Below are positions 32,558-43,136 of a stretch of 64,000 bases of DNA, piece after piece. The stretch's first letter is position 1; each line of letters starts with the position of its first letter. The DNA is from Zarea fungicola (lineage: Eukaryota > Ascomycota > Sordariomycetes > Hypocreales > Cordycipitaceae): the NCBI GenBank assembly GCA_900169235.1, contig FWCC01000080.1, positions 62,001 through 126,000 on the forward strand, in the 5' to 3' direction. The notes under the pieces are model-generated. The model had not been told where the DNA came from and did no database searches. It was given only the letters and a program-made list of their open reading frames with translations. The translations under genes and the position numbers were made by a program.

Positions 32558-33841
32558 TTATTCATCTCTTTTGATACCAAACTCTGCAAAAATTGCCTCA
32601 TTGTGCTGGCCAACTGCCGGAACAGCTTCTAATTTTGTGTCTTCAGCCCTATCTATACCAGGCGGGAGCAGGGTTGGTATGACACCTGCTGGCGTAGTCA
32701 CTGTAGCCCATCTCTTTCTCGCCTGCAACTGTGGGTGCTCCCACACATCGTGCATGTTGTTCACCTTGGCATTTGCGATGCCCGCAGCATCGAGATTCGC
32801 AAGGACGGTAGAGGCCGAGTGGTGCGAGAACTTGTCGCATATAATTGTACGCAATACCTCTCGGTTCTGACTTCGGAGCGAATTGGTTTTGAAACGCTCG
32901 TCTGTAGCAATGGATTCGTCGCCGAGAACGTCTCGACACAGCAGGAGCCATTCACGCTCATTTTGCACACCAAACATGACTGCCTCACCACCGCCCGTGT
33001 TGAATGGCCCGTATGGATAGACTGTGGCATGTGTGAGCCCGGTGCGCGGCGGCGCCGATTGGCCCTTGAACGCGTAGTACAGAGGGAAGCTCATCCACTC
33101 CAGCATACTCTCCAGCATGGAGATGTCGATGCGCTTGCCCTTGCCTGTTTGCTCGCGCTCCATCAGCGCCGTCAGGATGTTTGTGTAGGCATACATGCCA
33201 GAAGCAATATCGGCGATGGAATTGCCTGCCTTGGAAGGCTCCTCCGGTCCGCCCGTCACCGAGACAAAGCCGGCCTCGCTCTGAATCAGCAAATCATACG
33301 CCTTTTTATTTTTATATGGGCCATATGAGCCGTATCCTGAGATGTCACACACAATTAAGCGAGGGTTGTCGCCGCACAAGTCTTCATATGCGAGACCCAG
33401 CCGCCCTGCTGCCCCAGGGGCGAGATTCTGCACCAGGACGTCGGCGCTTTGTATAATCTGCTTTGCAGCCGCCAGATCCTTGGGGCTTTTTAGATCTAGC
33501 GCCAAGCTCTCTTTGGATCGATTTGTCCATACAAAGTGCGATGATAGGCCATCAACGCGCGTGTCGTAGTTTCTCGCAAAGTCGCCAACATCGGGCCGCT
33601 CAATCTTAATCACCCGCGCACCATTGTCTGCGAGCTGTCGTGTGCAAAACGGCGCTGCAATGGCCTGCTCGAGACTGACGACTGTGACTCCACTAAGAGG
33701 GAGCTTTTTATCTGATGCGTACCGGCGACGATTTTCCACATAATTTGTCGATACTCTGGCTAGATTGTGCCGAGGTACACTCCCGGCAACTCGTACGCCC
33801 TGTCGCGCGAGGATTCGCGAGGGTGTATGCATGGCCGCCAT
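32558..33841 (-). CDS. Class III CoA-transferase (CaiB/BaiF), mitochondrial
   Basis: Single exon, 427 residues. Moves CoA between carboxylic acids; the nearest described relatives are succinate:dicarboxylate CoA-transferases such as SUGCT. The first 45 residues are Arg-rich without acidic residues (RILARQGVRVAGSVPRHNLA), a likely mitochondrial presequence. Seen are GVTVVSLEQAIAAPFCTRQLADNGARVIK, YDTRVDGLSSHFVWTNRSK and the AGNSIADIASGMYA block with the putative catalytic Asp211. The C-terminal block VNNMHDVWEHPQLQAR is typical. It diverges from a galactonate dehydratase-like gene across 519 bp, a pairing that hints at joint use in sugar-acid or dicarboxylate catabolism; the substrate is not readable from sequence. 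Confidence 0.9.
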   Translation of the reverse strand: MAAMHTPSRILARQGVRVAGSVPRHNLARVSTNYVENRRRYASDKKLPLSGVTVVSLEQAIAAPFCTRQLADNGARVIKIERPDVGDFARNYDTRVDGLSSHFVWTNRSKESLALDLKSPKDLAAAKQIIQSADVLVQNLAPGAAGRLGLAYEDLCGDNPRLIVCDISGYGSYGPYKNKKAYDLLIQSEAGFVSVTGGPEEPSKAGNSIADIASGMYAYTNILTALMEREQTGKGKRIDISMLESMLEWMSFPLYYAFKGQSAPPRTGLTHATVYPYGPFNTGGGEAVMFGVQNEREWLLLCRDVLGDESIATDERFKTNSLRSQNREVLRTIICDKFSHHSASTVLANLDAAGIANAKVNNMHDVWEHPQLQARKRWATVTTPAGVIPTLLPPGIDRAEDTKLEAVPAVGQHNEAIFAEFGIKRDE

Positions 33842-34360
33842 TCACTATTCAAGTAGGATTATTTTGCAGTGTATAGGCGCCAATGTAAAGTTTCACTGCT
33901 CATGCAGTATTATTGCTAGTTTCTTGTTCTTGCCAGGTAGCGCTGGATGCAGTCACGAGCCGGCTACTTCCATCGGCTATACGCGCCACTTTGACGTGCT
34001 ACGGGGAATACCCAGTTCCGACGGACCGATGCTTTCAAGCATGCTTATAATAAAAACTATCTCCACCAAGGTTGGGAGAAGATCGCAAGAATTTCTTAGC
34101 ATTGGACCGCTTCACTAAATCATAAGTCCCACCACTCGGGGATGGGTCCGACGTCGGTCTTTAGCCCGTCGGGAATACGTCAATGAGGGGGTGGCACCCA
34201 ACAAGGCAATTGCCTCCGTGGGGGAAGCAGGTTTAAATATTGAACGCAGGGTCAGTAATGTACAGCTAATTCCCCAAGCTCTACGGCATGTTCTACAAAG
34301 TCCGCGATTTTGAAAGTCTTGTCGGTTGAAATCTGAACCCTCTGATTAGGTTTGTTAAAA
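33842..34360. promoter_or_regulatory. Bidirectional promoter, CoA-transferase / dehydratase
   Basis: 519 bp between two divergent metabolic genes, GC-balanced, with no open frame of its own. Shared control is plausible; no known motif is evident. Confidence 0.45.
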
Positions 34361-35611
34361 ATGGTCAAGATTGCCGAGATCAAGTACTACCGCGTACCCC
34401 CACGCTGGCTCTTTGTTAAAATCACAGATGAGGCAGGCAATGTGGGTTGGGGTGAAGCCTCTCTGGAGGGCCATACACAGGCAGTAGAAGGCTGCTTAGA
34501 TGCATGGAGAGACCAATACATTGGGCTCGAGGCAGAGTGAGCATTTTCTAGTGTACATGACTTTCATCCAACTAACACCAGCGTTTAGCGACATTGAGCA
34601 AATATGGCAGCTCTCATGGCGCCGCACATTTTATCGCGGCGGGCCAGTTTTTATGAGTGCTTTGTCTGGCCTAGATATCGCACTCTGGGATCTCAAAGGT
34701 ATGAATTAGTGTCGGGGCAGAGTCCAGTGTCATCTCTAACAATTTGCGCAGCACGAAAATATGGAGTTCCCATCTACGACTTACTTGGTGGCAAGCTACG
34801 TACCAAGATCAAAGTGTATGCCTGGATAGGAGGCGATCGTCCCGGCGACGTTGAGACGGCCGCCCTCGCGCGCAAATCCCAAGGCTTTACCTCTGTCAAA
34901 ATGAATGGCACCGAAGACCTCGGATGGCTGGACTCGCCTGCCGCCCTCGACAGCTGTGTGGAGCGAGTCCGCACCGTCTGCGGGCTAGGCATGGACGTTG
35001 GCGTTGATTTCCACGGTCGCGCCCATCGACCGATGGCAAAGCAGCTTGCCGCGGCCCTGGCACCGTACCGGCCCATGTTCATCGAGGAGCCTCTGCTCTC
35101 GGAGCACATCGAGGGCCTCAAGGCACTGTCCGGGCTCACAAGTATACCGATTGCGCTCGGCGAGCGACTTCACTCGCGGTGGGACGTCAAGCCATTTCTC
35201 GAGGCCAACTGCGTAGATATTCTCCAGCCCGATACGTGCCACGTCGGCGGCATCTCGGAGCTGCGCAGGATCGCGGCCATGGCAGAGGCTTACGATATTC
35301 CGATTGCACCGCACTGCCCCTTGGGTCCAATCGCGTTGGCAGCGTGCATGCAAGTAGACGCTGCGACTCCTAATTTTGCAATTCAGGAGATGAGCTTGGG
35401 TATTCACTACAATGTTGGCGGGTATGACTTGCTGAGCTTCATCAAGAACCCTGAAATTTGGAATGTCGAGAATGGCTATGTGGAGCTCATGACGGGGCCT
35501 GGGCTAGGCATTGAAATTGATGAAGAAAAGGTAATTGAGGCCAGCAAAAGCGCCGAACCATGGGTTTCACCTGGGTTTACAGGACCAGGGGGGGAGCTTC
35601 GAGAATGGTAG
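34361..35611 (+). CDS. D-galactonate dehydratase-like enolase-superfamily enzyme
   Basis: Mandelate racemase/muconate lactonizing-type sugar-acid dehydratase. Exons 34361-34536, 34589-34698 and 34752-35611 give 381 residues, the length of bacterial DgoD. The capping domain begins [20 protein letters not shown] and includes [19 protein letters not shown]. The barrel shows [21 protein letters not shown] (first metal ligand Asp), PMFIEEPLL (Glu), [12 protein letters not shown] (Glu) and APHCPLGP (catalytic His). This ligand order fits galactonate dehydratase more than L-fuconate or gluconate enzymes, but specificity is inferred. Introns are 52 and 53 bp with GTGAGC and GTATGA donors. It would convert a sugar acid to its 2-keto-3-deoxy form in the cytosol. 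Confidence 0.88.
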
Positions 35612-36349
35612 TCGGAACTAGCCACCATGGTTCACCCGCGGTGTCATGATAGGGGTAATTGTTAGTCTACAAGATTATCCAAATTAGGCCGTACTCTCAT
35701 CAAATTTGGTTCCCAGTGCAGTTAATTAACTTCCAATGTTGTCGTGTGCTCAATCGCTAGTTACTGTGTAGCTCGTTGCTTTAGTACTGCACTGCCTCAC
35801 AAGGCTACGAAGAGTCTTGCACTCCGTTTTAACTCAGCTCCTCAAATACGAATGGCGCCGTTCCTCGTTCGGAGCATCAGGGGCAAATGTCTCAAAGCGG
35901 TCGAATTTACAGCCTGATGTGATATTTTTAGCTCTCAATCCTACGGCAATCGTGTCAAAGCTTTGCTATGGCTGCTCCTAAAGACGCGCGCGCCGACAGA
36001 GCAGCGGCGGCGCAGATCAGATCGGGCTGGGCCATCTCGTATCCCCAGCCTCGTTTCCGAAACGTAAATCGGCAACTCCTTGACAGGAGAGTCTCCCACG
36101 ACGGCCTGCTATTGTCGATACAGCCTTGTGTGACTGCTTACATGGCATTCTATGTGCAAAACTAGCAGCCGGTACGGATCTAGAAACTTCGCAGGCCAGC
36201 CAGACAGCAGAGCGCTTAACAAAAAATACATAAATAGATCACCAGCGCCACTGCTCTTCCCTTCAATAAACATAATAAAATCTCCATCTTCTACAAAGTT
36301 GCTAGATACTATAACTACCTTTGCACACTCGCATACATCAAACAGGGAA
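35612..36349. other. Intergenic, no gene seen
   Basis: Contains the dehydratase 3' end and the promoter of the secreted protein at 36350. No supported gene. Confidence 0.5.
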
Positions 36350-36967
36350 ATGGCATCCTTCATCACTCTCGGCCTCCTTGCCCTTGCATCCGCCACGCCA
36401 GTCCCCTCTGGCGGTGCTTGCCACAACAACCCAGCTCCCACAACGTCCACCGGGTTCAAACTACGAGTCAGTGTAGCTAACCCCGCGCACGACCTCACTC
36501 CCAAGGTCAACAACAACTACTTGACTGGCGTTCATTTTGGTGCTGGCATCGACATCGTCACACCCACACCCGATGCCAGCAGCGGCAGCGTCTTCTACGC
36601 CAACGGAACCGACGCCGAGATCAAGGCCGGCAAGGGCACTGTTGTCCGCGGTTTCGGAAATACAGCGCAAGGCTGGCGCCTCGAGACTAGTCCGGACAAG
36701 CCTGGCGTTGCTGGCGCATTCCTGCAGTTTGGTCCGGGCACAAGTGGCGTCGGCATCGTGAGTGGTGAGAAAGGCGGCCTTATGCTGGGACCGGCGCAAT
36801 ACATGGTCTGCGATGAGCATATTCCGTACGGCTTCACCGTAGAGCAGACTACCGGCAAAGTACCGGACAACTGTATTGCCGTTACGTTGATTCCTGAATG
36901 CGCAGATCTGGGCGGAGAGGCAAAGGGGAAGACCATTCCCCAATCTCGCTGCAACAAAACTGCATAA
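36350..36967 (+). CDS. Small secreted protein, DUF7907-like
   Basis: Single exon, 205 residues. Signal peptide MASFITLGLLALASATP. The mature part contains TGFKLRVSVANPAHDLTP, NNYLTGVHFGAGIDIV, GSVFYANGTDAE, PAQYMVCDEHIPYGF and PDNCIAVTLIPECADLGG. The order FxLxxxVxxPxxDLTP, VNNxxLTGVHxGAG, PDxCVAxTLxPxC resembles a fungus-specific secreted family I associate with DUF7907; the name is from memory and moderate. Five Cys, two near the C-terminus. The many Gly and Asn residues suggest a beta-rich fold. Role unknown. ATG 36350 is preferred because the frame upstream lacks a signal peptide. Confidence 0.75.
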   Translation: MASFITLGLLALASATPVPSGGACHNNPAPTTSTGFKLRVSVANPAHDLTPKVNNNYLTGVHFGAGIDIVTPTPDASSGSVFYANGTDAEIKAGKGTVVRGFGNTAQGWRLETSPDKPGVAGAFLQFGPGTSGVGIVSGEKGGLMLGPAQYMVCDEHIPYGFTVEQTTGKVPDNCIAVTLIPECADLGGEAKGKTIPQSRCNKTA

Positions 36968-38105
36968 AGTCGGCGGTGAAATCGGGGTCGTGTAGCCTTG
37001 GATTACTTTTAGTGCGGACAATATTATAAACAGGATACATTATTCTTTGATACATTAATAATCTCAGACTATCGTCGATTTTTATTTGCTTCACATAATC
37101 GCTCTCCTATATGAAGAACTGCAAAACACCTGCCCAACACCGTGACCAACGGCAGCCTACCCTGGATACAAAGTCATCGCGCCACTAAAAGGCACATGAG
37201 TTGTGGCGTGTTGGCTCTCTGGAATCTTCCGCAAAAAAAATGCCGTCCTCAACCGCCGCCGACTGGCACATGTTCAATAGATTTGAGTGGCCTTGTTGGT
37301 CGTAGTACTAAATTATTTGGACACGGAGCTTTCTTTTTATCACTAAGGGATAGGCTATTGAGAATTTTGGCGGTTATGAATCATGCCTCGCCATTACTTG
37401 CTTTTTTTTTAAAGAAAAAAAAAACAGTCGGAAAGAAGCAGCGGCTAAAAGCCACCTAATAACATATTTAAGCAACCTAGCAAAAAAAATGTCCTTAGTC
37501 CTGGGCGAGCTAAGTTTAAGATAAAGCCAACAGCACCTAGCCTCGTAGGGAACGTTCAAGCGCCTGCGATGGCGGTGTCCACGAAACACACGCCTGAGAA
37601 TAGAAATCATTCCTGAGTACGATGCAGTGCAGTCTAGACTCATGACTCAACTCTGCAGGTGAGCCACCCAGCTGGGAGGGCCCTATGTAGCGACGGCACG
37701 GTAACTGTTTAGATGGGCAACTCCAGAACAAGTTCCGCAAAATCCGAGCCTAACCAGCGCTAATTCAACACATCTGTTACCCCCGCCAAGACCATAAACG
37801 AGCCGAAAATCATCCAAGCAGTAGATAAGCAGCAGAAAGGGACATATTATTTGGTTAAGAATGTCTATAAGAAGAGGTATTTATCCGTCCTTGAATTTTC
37901 TCTTGCAGAAAAGAAGAAACCGATTTTACACTCTTTGTACCCTTACGGATCGCAATTCATCAGCGCAAGCGATATCTGCTTACCATTTCGTCATCCGAGA
38001 CACTTTCCAACGCCCACTCAACTGCAGTACTACTTGCGCATACGTCACCGCAAAGGAGAATAAATAGGCCGTTACATACCAGCAGGCACCTATCCCAAAC
38101 TCGAT
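36968..38105. other. Intergenic with an LTR fragment
   Basis: About 58 bp at 37128-37185 match the middle of the LTR family (CACCGTGACC, GGCAGCCT, CCTGGATAC and GTCATC in the same order and spacing as in the copy at 51580). The rest holds A-rich runs (37405-37430) and no supported gene. The last 200 bp are the promoter of the monooxygenase. Confidence 0.5.
37128..37185 (+). mobile_element. LTR-family fragment
   Basis: Short stretch collinear with the interior of the TGTTG LTR in its plus reading: CACCGTGACC, then CGGCAGCCTACCCTGGATAC, then GTCATC. Both ends of the LTR are missing. Confidence 0.5.
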
Positions 38106-39172
38106 ATGAATACTTCTTCTGGCCCTCCAAAGATAGCCATTATTGGCTCTGGCATCGCAGGTCTTACTTTAGCATGTGTTTTGCATCGCGCAGGCATTCC
38201 TTACACTGTGTACGAAGCTGATGCCTCGCTTACGTCTCGAAAACAGGGTGGACCCGTCAACATTCACTATAGCCGTGGTGAGAAAGTTCTCCGAGCCCTC
38301 GGACTCTTTGACATTTACCAGAAGTCCATGTATACCGCCGGATGCGAAGTGAACACTTTTGGAGACAAGAACGGCAAGCTATACATCCATCATGGTTGCG
38401 ACACTGAAGGCGCATGGTACCCAGATGGAGAGGCTCCCTTGGTGGACAGAATTGAAATTCGGCGCCTGCTGCTTGGTTCAATTCCCGCTGAATCCGTGCG
38501 TTGGAATTGTAAGATTCAGGGCATTCTGCCAGGATTGGAAAACACGTTCGATCTCCAGTTTGCCGACGGCTCGTCTGAAAATGCATTCGACTTGGTGGTT
38601 GGTGCAGATGGAGCCTGGTCCAAGGCTCGTCCGCTTGTCTCAGAGGCCAAACCGTACTACGCCGGCTCAAGCTATCTACAGACAGAAATAAGTGACATCT
38701 CCGCTTCTCCTCCAGCCGTACTAGATCTCNNNNNNNNNNNNNNNNNNNNNNNNNNNNNNNNNNNNNNNNNNNNNNNNNNNNNNNNNNNNNNNNNNNNNNN
38801 NNNNNNNNNNNNNNNNNNNNNNNNNNNNNNNNNNNNNNNNNNNNNNNNNNNNNNNNNNNNNNNNNNNNNNNNNNNNNNNNNNNNNNNNNNNNNNNNNNNN
38901 NNNNNNNNNNNNNNNNNNNNNNNNNNNNNNNNATGGAAGATGGGTACGAGTTGGGCGAGGCTATAATAGCTCAAGGAAGAAAGTACCACTGGTCAAAGGG
39001 AGCGAAATTTGTGAACCAACGCGGTCTTGAAGCTGCTGTTCAAGACTTTGAGGCTGAAATGTTTCCGCGAGCAGAGAAGGAAGCAGCCAGAACGGAGAGG
39101 AACCTGGAATTATTCCGTAGCGAAGGAGCGATCCAGACGATTTTTGAGTTGGTAACGGGGACGAATCAATAG
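38106..39172 (+). CDS. FAD-dependent monooxygenase, interrupted by assembly gap
   Basis: TetX/salicylate-hydroxylase-like flavoprotein. The N-terminal part, 38106-38729 (208 codons), starts KIAIIGSGIAGLTLACVLHR, the GxGxxG dinucleotide-binding fold, and has GGPVNIHYSRGEKVLRALG, DRIEIRRLLL and DLVVGADGAWSKAR (the GD-type motif). After 203 Ns, the C-terminal part, 38933-39172, encodes MEDGYELGEAI and LEAAVQDFEAEMFPRAEKEA, the usual end. The missing block should hold the second FAD motif (GDAAH type) and roughly 90-110 residues, more than 203 bases can encode. The two parts are also out of frame across the gap, so the N-run is a placeholder or hides an intron. Substrate unknown. Confidence 0.82.
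38730..38932. other. Assembly gap (203 Ns)
   Basis: Run of 203 undetermined bases inside the FAD monooxygenase gene. Its length is probably an estimate. Confidence 0.99.
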
Positions 39173-40164
39173 AGGTTTGCAAAGCTGATATTTGTTGTGA
39201 GACTTGGTTGAAAGTGGAAACTACATTAGCCTACATGTGGTGTCCTTTTTCGAATACCAATCTCATATCCATGGCGTAAAGGGCTATTTATTTTTCGCAT
39301 TTCCAACCGGTAAGACATTGAAACATTGTAATATATAATTAAGGGCTAAAGTGCCGCTTAGGCCATGGCCTGAAAAGCTATGTAGAGTAGTAGTATTACG
39401 GCTACTATCGTTGCTAGAATCGCTTTGATAGTCGTGACCTTTTGCGCCGTGGCGTGACGGTATGACATTCGTCACACCAGTCCCACTATTACTATTTGCA
39501 GTAAGAAGTAGAAGATTGAAGTTGTCCCTGTTAAACTACATAGGCTTGAAAGAGTCTCCATCTATAGCGCACTATGAGGTAGCTCACGAATGAACCTTTC
39601 ACGTTCTCATAACTATGGCTGGGAGACTCTGGAAGACACTTTAGTGGCCAGACCGCCAAGCAGGGGCCGTATCCTCTTCAGTTACATAAGAGTGTGCCAG
39701 GAAAGAAAGCAGAAGAAGCATCTCGCCTTCAAGACAAGATAAGGTTGACCAATAGCAACAAAACCGTACTGTATCATATTCGACATCCTACCACATTAAC
39801 CCAGATCCGCTAATATTTATGCAAATCTCAGGCAGCAGGCAAGGGGTTTCCGCTACCACCGGTTCGCACCCGTTTGGCGCAATTGTACACTTCCCTAATC
39901 CCGACGGAGAGATGGAGAATCCTAAGAGAGATGCAAAAATAGCAGAATATATGCGGATGATGGGCTAGAATTGCATTGATCTACTTAAATGCCAGTTCAA
40001 GAAGGAAAACCCCTATATAACGCAGCGAAATTGCACGGATCTAATATTGTACCAGTTTTCTACCCATAAGCTTCAACCACTAGCTAAGTTGGCCTTTCAC
40101 TGTTAAAATGGCTAGTAACCCAGGTCGTGACGCTCAAGCCGAACGATGCGAAATCCACGTACAA
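39173..40164. other. Intergenic, no gene seen
   Basis: No supported gene. AT-rich patches at 39310-39420. Contains the 3' ends of the convergent monooxygenase and small secreted protein genes. Confidence 0.5.
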
Positions 40165-40500
40165 TTACGCGCTGCATGCTACAGAACCAATACGGGTGAA
40201 CTGCTGTCTACCAAAGATTCCATGGCCGCGTGTCAGTTTGCTCTCGCATTGATTAGCCTTCAGTCCGCTCATAAAGTAACCATCGCAGTTACTGCCAGTA
40301 TAGTAGTTGCACTGTGCGTGATCATTGTCCACGTTCCAGGCGCTGAGGTACGGACCTCCCGCGGGTACAGCAACACATTTCCACCCTGTTGAAGTCACAC
40401 TCTGCCTGTATTGGCTGCAGCCTCCGTCGCTGTAGAGATTGACCTGCGAGGCATAAGCTAGAGTAAGGAATGGAGCAAACGCCAAAGATTCGAGCTTCAT
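40165..40500 (-). CDS. Small secreted Cys-rich protein
   Basis: Single exon, 111 residues. Signal peptide MKLESLAFAPFLTLAYA, then a mature part beginning SQVNLYSDGGCSQYRQS. Further Cys lie in WKCVAVPAG, AQCNYYTGSNCDGYF, NQCESK and a final ACSA. The VNLYSDGGC start and a CNYYT..C centre are typical of small secreted beta-rich proteins found in many ascomycetes; none has a firm name that I can assign. It could have a short last intron, as the final 20 residues are basic and less typical. Effector-like; role unknown. Confidence 0.68.
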   Translation of the reverse strand: MKLESLAFAPFLTLAYASQVNLYSDGGCSQYRQSVTSTGWKCVAVPAGGPYLSAWNVDNDHAQCNYYTGSNCDGYFMSGLKANQCESKLTRGHGIFGRQQFTRIGSVACSA

Positions 40501-40754
40501 GATGTAATTCTAATGGTTTCAGTATACTTGCTTCCTGTCTTGTGAGCTGCTTCTTGCGCAACATACTTGTGCTACAGGAATAACCCGTACGAACAAAGGC
40601 AGTATTTGGTCTGTGCGATGATGGTAAAAATGAATTCAGTCAAGATTGGGATGTGAAGACTTGTTGATTGTAGTAACACGATGGAAGAATGCTCTGAAGC
40701 TTGATCAGGGACACGACAGCTTTTATAGAAACATCCGCTAGCTTGGGCCACATC

Positions 40755-41066
40755 TCAGAATAAATGTGCCAAGTTTGGATCCATAAAACGTCTAGATAAG
40801 CCTTGCATATCATATAGTTCAGTCACAACTGATTCGCGCGGTAGCATTCTATTTTGGACCATGAGACTTGCCCTCTCTAGTCCGGAGCAATGCAGCGCCA
40901 CAATACTTTGAAAGTGTCGCACTGTGTTGTTACTTTGCTCATCATCAATATCGCATTTTAGCATTGATAATGTAAGACGTTCTAGACTGGTCAATGCGTG
41001 TTCTTGTAATGCTCCAAATAGGATACCACAACGAAGAGTACCAAGGGGTCCTGTATCGGTAATGCT
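40755..41066 (-). pseudogene. Remnant of an F-box/LRR-like gene
   Basis: On the minus strand an open frame of about 104 codons reads ITDTGPLGTLRCG, then ALTSLERLTLSMLKCD, then GLERASLMVQNRM, and stops at 40755. The GPLGTLR...LTSLERLTLS pattern is common in the C-terminal leucine-rich part of fungal F-box-like proteins. No N-terminal F-box or start codon in a good context is visible upstream (a stop precedes the frame at about 41067). It is probably a 3' fragment of a dead gene. Confidence 0.35.
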
Positions 41067-41787
41067 TTATCGACCAGCGACTGGGATTTGCACAGACCTA
41101 AAAAAGGGGTATCAAATGTCTGGCGCCACCCCCAAGCAGGCCACCTCGGTAAGGGTATATTTTTCCTATTTGTTGTCGATTTTTAAATTTAATTTGAAGT
41201 TAGAAAGGCGCGACGCGGTGGTCATTCACCGGGGTGGGGAGCACCCATGACAGAATGCGATGAGCATCAGTTGTACAACTAAACCAATCCACCAAAATCC
41301 ATCCAATCTGAAGGGATCACTGTAAGAAAAGCCAACATTCGTCCAAGGCCCACCTTGGCTATGGCTGCTCTGCAACATGGGACTATCTTTCCTAGATTCT
41401 GATTTGCAACCCAGAGTCGGGACATGACATCCGAAGAAGGCTGCACTAGCGACGCCATGCCACTAGAGTTTCCCTGACTCGTTTAATTCTAATCCTACTC
41501 TGTGGGGCAATCTATAGGCAATGAACCGAAAGAGCCGGTGAGATATCTTGCGCGTTGCGTGCTTCAGTAATGTCTATTCACTGGCCGAAACTCGTTAGAA
41601 CCTGTTTCATGCATCGTCAAACGCGAATCATGTAATAGGTTAGGAGAGCATTACTGGTATAAACTAATTTCCAGGGCGGTTACAAACCCTGCTTTCGGCT
41701 AGTACTACTGGAATCACAAGTAGCCAACTATTCAAGTAATATCACAGCGCCAATTGCTTGTCCACATTACTTATTGTATTAACCATG

Positions 41788-41905
41788 ATGTAGAACAGCT
41801 AGCTGAACTTCGGCCACAACCGCTTATACTTGTAACAATGCTTACATCAAAGCTGAATCATCCAATCAGAGGCCGCTATTCCCCTGCTTAATTGAGCCGG
41901 AAAAG
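41788..41905 (+). repeat. Second dispersed repeat, copy B
   Basis: Related in patches to 22069-22185 (see that entry). No terminal repeats or target duplication identified. Confidence 0.4.
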
Positions 41906-42900
41906 CGCTGAACGCCACAAGTACAGTGTGAAGGATATTATCCTAATGACCGAGACTCGCCAGGGCAAATCCACCGGCACTGGAAGCATTGCTAGCTTCC
42001 CCACTCAGCAGCGCCAGTCACATAAATTACGGATGTTTTCATATTCACGGTGACCGTAAAAGTCTTGTCAACTTGGAGCCATGCCAGGCTTTCCCACTTT
42101 TCCCCCGGGCAAACCTATATCCACAACTCACTCTCCCAACACACGACCGTGGGCAGCGGGATGCCCATTGCTGGTAACCTTCCTCCATCCACAATTACGT
42201 AACCTTTCCAAGTGGAAGAACGCCGATTTCACCAAATACCCCAGTGGAATGGATGGAATCGACGTTCAGAGTCTCCCCCGTGGAATGGAAATGGATGTGC
42301 AGATGGAGCTGCCTAAATTGGCAGTTTTGACACGCTGGTGGATTCGCCACTATGCATAGTACGCAGCCAAATGGCAATAAAAAGGTTTGATCGCCGTCAA
42401 ACGACATTTACTTGCAACTCTCTGGGGGACACATCAGACGTCCAGTGGCCGTGGCATGGATTTCACCTTGGCAGCGAGTGAGATGTGGAAACTGCCGGCG
42501 CAGAAACAAGAGCTGTGAAAAGTGTTGTCTGTGTACTCTTACGGGCGCAACGCTTAATTTAGAACCTTATTTTTAGCATCCAGCTGCTACCAGATCAACT
42601 GTTCGCCCGAATTCATAAAGCTCCACATCTTGCAATGCAATTTTGATTCAAGGGTAGATGAGTAAGATCTTGTACGTACATTGTATTAACATAATCAACT
42701 TGCGTGTCTTATAAAACAAGGCTCGGCGCAGCCATTTTCTAGCTAGAGCGGATTAAAAAAATCGTACGACGGGCTGCCGGGTTACAAATAATCCTATGAG
42801 TATTTCCAAAACCAGCCTTCATATGGACTTCTTTTTGGGATAAAACTTGTTCAGTTTGGTCTGTAAGCCTCAGATTTAGGATACTCGTGGCGTGGGGTGC

Positions 42901-43136
42901 TGCTGCTATGAGCACAAGAGTTACGAGGCACAGTACTGAGAGAGGCGTCTCCCAGCAGGTATGCTTATTGTAGCTTGATGATATTCAAAATCTAGCTATG
43001 GCTGGGGGAGGGGTTTCCTCCTCTATATACAGAAATTCGAAAGCAGGGAAAGGCAAACAAAAAACAGGAAAATCTCTCTTCTGTCTTCACTGCCGTGATA
43101 GTCTCCTATCCACGGCAGGAGTCAGCAGTCACAACA
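42901..43136 (-). mobile_element. Solo LTR copy 3 with 5-bp target duplication
   Basis: 236 bp, in reverse orientation to copies 1 and 2, beginning TGCTG and ending CAACA. The flanks are identical: GGTGC at 42896-42900 and GGTGC at 43137-43141. It shares GATGATATTCAAAA and GTCAGCAGTCACAACA with the copy at 51580. It is shorter than the other copies owing to internal deletions. Confidence 0.88.
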
